The notes under the pieces are model-generated. The model searched no databases, was not told the origin of the DNA, and was given only the letters and a program-made list of their open reading frames with translations. From JBIOJM01 sp044450785 (GTDB lineage Bacteria; Planctomycetota; Planctomycetia; Isosphaerales; Isosphaeraceae), in NCBI GenBank assembly GCA_044450785.1, contig JBIOJM010000424.1, positions 1 to 7,633 on the forward strand: a DNA stretch of 7,633 bases. The letters are read 5' to 3'. Every line of letters starts with the position of its first letter. Within the stretch, counting starts at the first letter, position 1. The position numbers and the translations under genes were made by a program. This document shows positions 5,125-7,633 of this stretch, in pieces.

Positions 5125-6424
5125 GCCTCAGCTTGTGAGCAAGAACTGCGCCCTGTGTCTTGGTCGCATCCAGTCGATCCTGGATGCGGAATTCTGCACC
5201 GATTGCGGCAACGCGGTTCATACCGCCTGCAAGCAACCGACAATCGCTGCCACGGATTCTGGTACGTGTCCGACTTGTGGGGCAGATGCCTCCGATTTAA
5301 CTGCCGTCCGAGCTCGCCTAAGCGCTCTAGCTCGCGAGTTTCGGAAGCCGTCGGAACCGCGGCCACCGTCGGCACCGCTGCCGCGGTCACATCATCCAAA
5401 GCCGCCCACCAACAGAGCCTTTCGCCAACCTTGGCGCAGTCGATTTGTCGGATGCCTCTCCTCCATACTCGGGACGTTGCTCTGTTTGATGGGCATCTTG
5501 ATGGTCATCGGCTTTAAAACAGCTATGAAAAACCCGTCCGTCGGCTTTTTTTCCGTCGGCTTTTTTGCGGCTATGATTTTCGGGGCTTTGGGGGCACTTG
5601 CTTTGCGATCCGGACTGAATGCAAGGCTGGCCGGCAAAAAGCTCCGAAGCGTCGATGCCCAAGCGGTGCTTGCGCGCGACCCTCGTCCCCTGATTCTTTA
5701 CCTCCGATCGTTCATTGACGATGGACAAGATATATTGATAATGCCCACTGAGTACACTAATGCAGTTACATATGAACAAAATCTTGTTCATGCTTTGCGC
5801 CCGCTTGGGCCGGTTGTTGCAATTGGAAAGCCCGGCGAGTGGCTTCCAACGCTAGGTGCTGCGCGCATGTACGTTGACGACGACCACTGGCAGCAAACGG
5901 TGACCGACCTCATGACACAAGCGGGCGTCGTGCTATTCCGCGGCGGGCAAAGTGAGGGTCTGAAATGGGAGCTAAAAGAAGCCGTGCGGTGCGTCCCACC
6001 GCAGCGATTAGTGATATTCTGGCCATACACAAACCTTGATAGAAGATATGGACACACGCGCGAAGAATTGTACGCATATTTCCGAGACGAACTAAACGAT
6101 ATATTTATACATAAGTTTCCAGAACATATTCACGAGTCATGGTTTATCTATTTTCATTCAGATTGGACAGCTCACCTGGTCAAACCTGCGGCGAAACCCG
6201 CGTTTACCCCTATCAAGGATTTCGTGTCCCTACGTAGTATAATTCTCAAGTTGCTCAGACACAAGAGACAGGATCACGATATCCCTTTTGAGGCAAGGAT
6301 CCTGTCACGTCTGGGCCGTTGGCGCTCGATGCGCAGTAAGCCCACGTCGCAGTTATATATAATGTTCATGGTTATTGTTGTATTGCTTGTGGTACTCGCG
6401 ATACTGTTCGTTCGATCTGGTTGA
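5108..6424 (+). CDS. RING-like zinc finger / two-TM / TIR-like domain protein
   Basis: About 438 residues. ATG 5108 (TTG 5105 just before it) and ATG 5123 are all possible starts: GGAG at 5089-5092 is rather far from 5108, and GGAAGG at 5114-5119 is too close to 5123. Residues 14-57 hold CALC, CTDC, HTAC and CPTC, eight ligands in the C2-C2-HC-C2 order of RING or PHD-like cross-brace fingers, a type known in prokaryotes. A basic, proline-rich linker follows, then two membrane helices (about 114-135 and 145-168). Residues 195-310 form an alpha/beta domain: PLILYLRSF, GPVVAIGKPGEWLPTLGAARMY, WQQTVTDLM, VVLFRGGQSEGLKWELKEAV. The last stretch resembles the TIR signature S-x-WC-x-EL, with Glu288 in the place of the TIR NADase glutamate. 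A third hydrophobic segment (about 417-435) ends the protein. I infer a membrane-bound conflict or signalling effector; its activity is unproven. The second half is A+T-richer, a sign of transfer. Confidence 0.88.
   Translation: MAGRAMPQLVSKNCALCLGRIQSILDAEFCTDCGNAVHTACKQPTIAATDSGTCPTCGADASDLTAVRARLSALAREFRKPSEPRPPSAPLPRSHHPKPPTNRAFRQPWRSRFVGCLSSILGTLLCLMGILMVIGFKTAMKNPSVGFFSVGFFAAMIFGALGALALRSGLNARLAGKKLRSVDAQAVLARDPRPLILYLRSFIDDGQDILIMPTEYTNAVTYEQNLVHALRPLGPVVAIGKPGEWLPTLGAARMYVDDDHWQQTVTDLMTQAGVVLFRGGQSEGLKWELKEAVRCVPPQRLVIFWPYTNLDRRYGHTREELYAYFRDELNDIFIHKFPEHIHESWFIYFHSDWTAHLVKPAAKPAFTPIKDFVSLRSIILKLLRHKRQDHDIPFEARILSRLGRWRSMRSKPTSQLYIMFMVIVVLLVVLAILFVRSG
5537..5566 (+). repeat. Perfect 15-bp tandem duplication with T6/T7 tracts
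   Basis: TCCGTCGGCTTTTTT occurs twice back to back (5537-5551 and 5552-5566), encoding SVGFF-SVGFF at the start of the second membrane helix of the RING-like protein. The unit is a multiple of three, so copy-number change keeps the frame, whereas slippage in the T tracts (seven T at 5546-5552, six at 5561-5566) would break it. Confidence 0.92.
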
Positions 6425-6444
6425 CCCCCCCCTCTGGCTGGCTT

Positions 6445-6471
6445 CCATCGGTTCCGGTTCGATTCCGATGG
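6445..6471. repeat. 7-bp perfect inverted repeat at the islet/oxidoreductase junction
   Basis: CCATCGG (6445-6451) and CCGATGG (6465-6471) are exact reverse complements around a 13-base loop that contains GGTTCGATTCC, the core of a tRNA T-loop. The right arm overlaps the first bases of homology with the oxidoreductase gene (6468). A run of eight C (6425-6432) lies just upstream, directly after the RING-like gene's stop codon. The structure may mark a recombination point or be a chance hairpin; it could also act as a weak terminator, although no T-run follows. Confidence 0.6.
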
Positions 6472-7076
6472 GCTGCCGCATCATCGATCATCCCGTCTGG
6501 GCGCTGCGCTTGGGGCCACCGACATTCGTCGAGGCCCGGACGACCATCGACGGGTCGTTCGTGGGCGGAAACAAACCGAACGTCGAGACCTATCCGATCG
6601 CCGCGATCATCACCTATGAGTTCCCGGCGCGCGGCGACCTGCCGCCCGTGCGGATGACCTGGTACGACGGAGTACTCATGCCGCCTGAGCCGGCGGAGAT
6701 GCCGCTGGACCAGCGACTGCCCGAAAATGGCGTCCTCTACGTCGGCAGCAAGGGAAAGATGGTTCACGCGTCCCACGGAGACATGCCACGGCTTCTCCCG
6801 CACGCACTTCATGACGATGCCATCAAGGTCGCCAAGACCATGGAGCGATCTCCGGGTCATTACGAGGAATGGGTTCGAGCCTGCAAGGGGGGGCCGCGTC
6901 CGGTCTCGAATTTTGATTACGCCGGTCCGCTGACGGAGATCGTGCTCCTGGTTGTGCTCGCTCTCAAGTCACCGGGACGTCGGCTCGAGTGGGACAGCGA
7001 AAACCTCAAGATCAAGAACGCTCCGGAGCTGAATCGCCATGTGCACACCGAATATCGCAAGGGATGGGCACTGTGA
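6468..7076 (+). pseudogene. Truncated second copy of Gfo/Idh/MocA oxidoreductase (C-terminal 202 residues)
   Basis: This segment matches residues 260-461 of the oxidoreductase at 2479-3864 without gaps and ends with TGA instead of TAG. The NAD-binding Rossmann domain, the QKP region and the twin-arginine signal are all absent, so it cannot be a working dehydrogenase. It also changes the conserved histidine of the DMGCH motif to arginine (MGCRIIDH). The frame stays open through an upstream ATG at 6375 inside the 3' end of the RING-like gene, and an in-frame ATG sits at 6468, but I see no good ribosome site. By hand count roughly two thirds of the base differences are synonymous, which suggests both copies were under protein-level selection for a time before truncation. 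The right-hand flank after 7076 does not resemble the sequence after 3864. Confidence 0.93.
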
Positions 7077-7141
7077 CTGCAAGTTCCGCGAGGCTGCGGG
7101 TCCATCTCCCGCCCCTTCGCAACGGGGGATACCGGCAAGCG

Positions 7142-7160
7142 CTGGGGAATCGAACGCCAG
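7142..7160 (-). other. T-arm-like hairpin in the spacer after the truncated copy
   Basis: On the minus strand, CTGGCG-TTCGATT-CCCCAG forms a six-pair stem with one C-C mismatch and a seven-base loop with the T-loop sequence. No acceptor or anticodon arm accompanies it, so it is not a tRNA gene. The 10-mer GTTCGATTCC is shared, in inverted orientation, with the junction hairpin at 6457-6466. The rest of the spacer 7077-7245 holds nothing I can call except a GGAG ribosome site (7235-7238) for the next frame. Confidence 0.3.
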
Positions 7161-7245
7161 TGGAGTGGCCATTGCGCGCCCGGCATTCTATTCAGGGCAT
7201 TGTCAATGTCCCCGCTTGTGAAAAAAGGGACGGCGGAGCAACACC

Positions 7246-7460
7246 ATGACCTTACATTTCAACCGTTCTACCGAGAAGAACAAACGCCAGCAACTCCGCA
7301 ACTCCATGCCTGACGCCGAAGTGATTCTTTGGTCACGCCTCAAGGGCCGTCAATTGCTGGAAGGTATCTGAACTCGGAGATTTACGAGAATCTCGATGGA
7401 GTGTTGGAAATGATCGGGCGGGAGGTTCTCGCCAGACGGGCGCTGAGTCGGACAGTCTGA
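7246..7460 (+). pseudogene. DUF559 (Vsr-like endonuclease fold) gene with internal deletion
   Basis: ATG 7246, with GGAG 7 bases upstream, opens 41 codons: MTLHFNRSTEKNKRQQLRNS, then MPDAEVILWSRLKGRQLL, the typical N-terminus of DUF559 proteins, and then TGA at 7369-7371. In another frame, RYLNSEIYENLDGVLEMI (from about 7362) is the typical C-terminus of the same family, ending at TGA 7458-7460. The whole middle, roughly 55-70 codons with the acidic catalytic core of the restriction-endonuclease-like fold, is missing, and the two ends join out of frame near 7358-7362. The product would be inactive. From family knowledge the intact protein is about 110-125 residues. The near-intact ends suggest a single, fairly recent deletion. 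Confidence 0.85.
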
Positions 7461-7633
7461 CTTATGTTAGCGCAGTGTACGACCGCCTTGGCCCTGCCTT
7501 GCGAAGAGGAAAAGTTGGTCTTGACTGGCCCGTTTGTCGGCACGGCAGAGTCAGGGCTTTGTTGTGCTTGGCGGGGAGTCGGAACGCGAAGAACTCGGCG
7601 TGAGCGCATGCGGACTGCCGCAAGTGTCTGAAA

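Larger units (their letters stand above)
3865..6467. other. Accessory islet between the two oxidoreductase copies
   Basis: This 2.6-kb insert lies between the stop of the intact oxidoreductase gene and the point where the truncated copy begins. It holds a toxin-like and immunity-like gene pair and a RING-like/TIR-like membrane protein, none of which has an evident link to the sugar-oxidation genes on its left. Base composition changes within it: 5700-6420 is visibly A+T-richer than the flanks. I see no integrase, transposase or insertion-sequence end, so calling it an islet rests on the flanking repeats, the gene content and the composition. Confidence 0.5.

Noticed and set aside
6375..7076. 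Treating the whole 233-codon frame as an intact new gene
   Set aside because: Its first 31 codons overlap the 3' end of the RING/TIR-like gene in another frame, and the rest is a truncated oxidoreductase without a cofactor domain.
7464..7631. 55-codon plus-strand frame at the right end of the window
   Set aside because: It is short, cysteine- and arginine-rich, has no ribosome site, and resembles degenerate intergenic repeat sequence often seen after DUF559 genes; not called as a gene.
1..7633. CRISPR array, insertion sequence ends, integrase or transposase genes
   Set aside because: I looked for regularly spaced repeats, terminal inverted repeats with target duplications and transposase or integrase motifs, and found none.

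Overview
The window looks like a chromosomal stretch from a GC-rich planctomycete, most likely of the Isosphaeraceae type. The evidence is a ThuA-like protein next to a twin-arginine-signal Gfo/Idh/MocA oxidoreductase, many secreted or zinc-ribbon hypothetical proteins, strong GC bias at third codon positions, and a perfect palindrome of a kind I recall as scattered through planctomycete genomes. This is inferred from gene content; no marker gene is present.

Left part (1-3864), ordinary chromosome. The 3' end of an unidentified plus-strand gene (1-120) faces two minus-strand genes: a zinc-ribbon protein with a YbjN-like domain (205-771) and a small secreted protein (846-1415). A 180-base divergent spacer leads to a plus-strand pair: a secreted ThuA-like protein (1596-2378), a 28-base perfect hairpin repeat (2407-2434), and a periplasm-targeted Gfo/Idh/MocA oxidoreductase (2479-3864). 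The pair probably serves carbohydrate or glycoside oxidation at or beyond the cytoplasmic membrane.

Middle part (3865-6467), an accessory islet. It begins with palindromic, tRNA-like sequence and a candidate promoter (about 3967-4037). Next come a cysteine-rich reading frame (4070-4273), overlapped in another frame by a short protein ending in what looks like a polymorphic-toxin C-terminal domain (4218-4499), then a close downstream gene that fits an immunity protein (4510-4974). A large membrane protein follows (5108-6424), with an N-terminal RING-like zinc-binding motif, two transmembrane helices and a TIR-like domain. Its second half is visibly richer in A+T than the surroundings. I read the islet as a conflict or defence cassette.

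Right part (6468-7633), scar tissue. The islet is followed by a second, truncated copy of the last 203 codons of the oxidoreductase gene. It lies exactly 3212 bases from the first copy, has no gaps, and is about 94% identical by my hand count (35 differences in 609 bases). The islet therefore sits between two long direct repeats, which fits single-crossover integration of DNA carrying a gene fragment, or decay of a former tandem paralogue. Further right is a DUF559-type endonuclease-like gene that has lost its catalytic middle (7246-7460), and then about 170 bases with no convincing gene.
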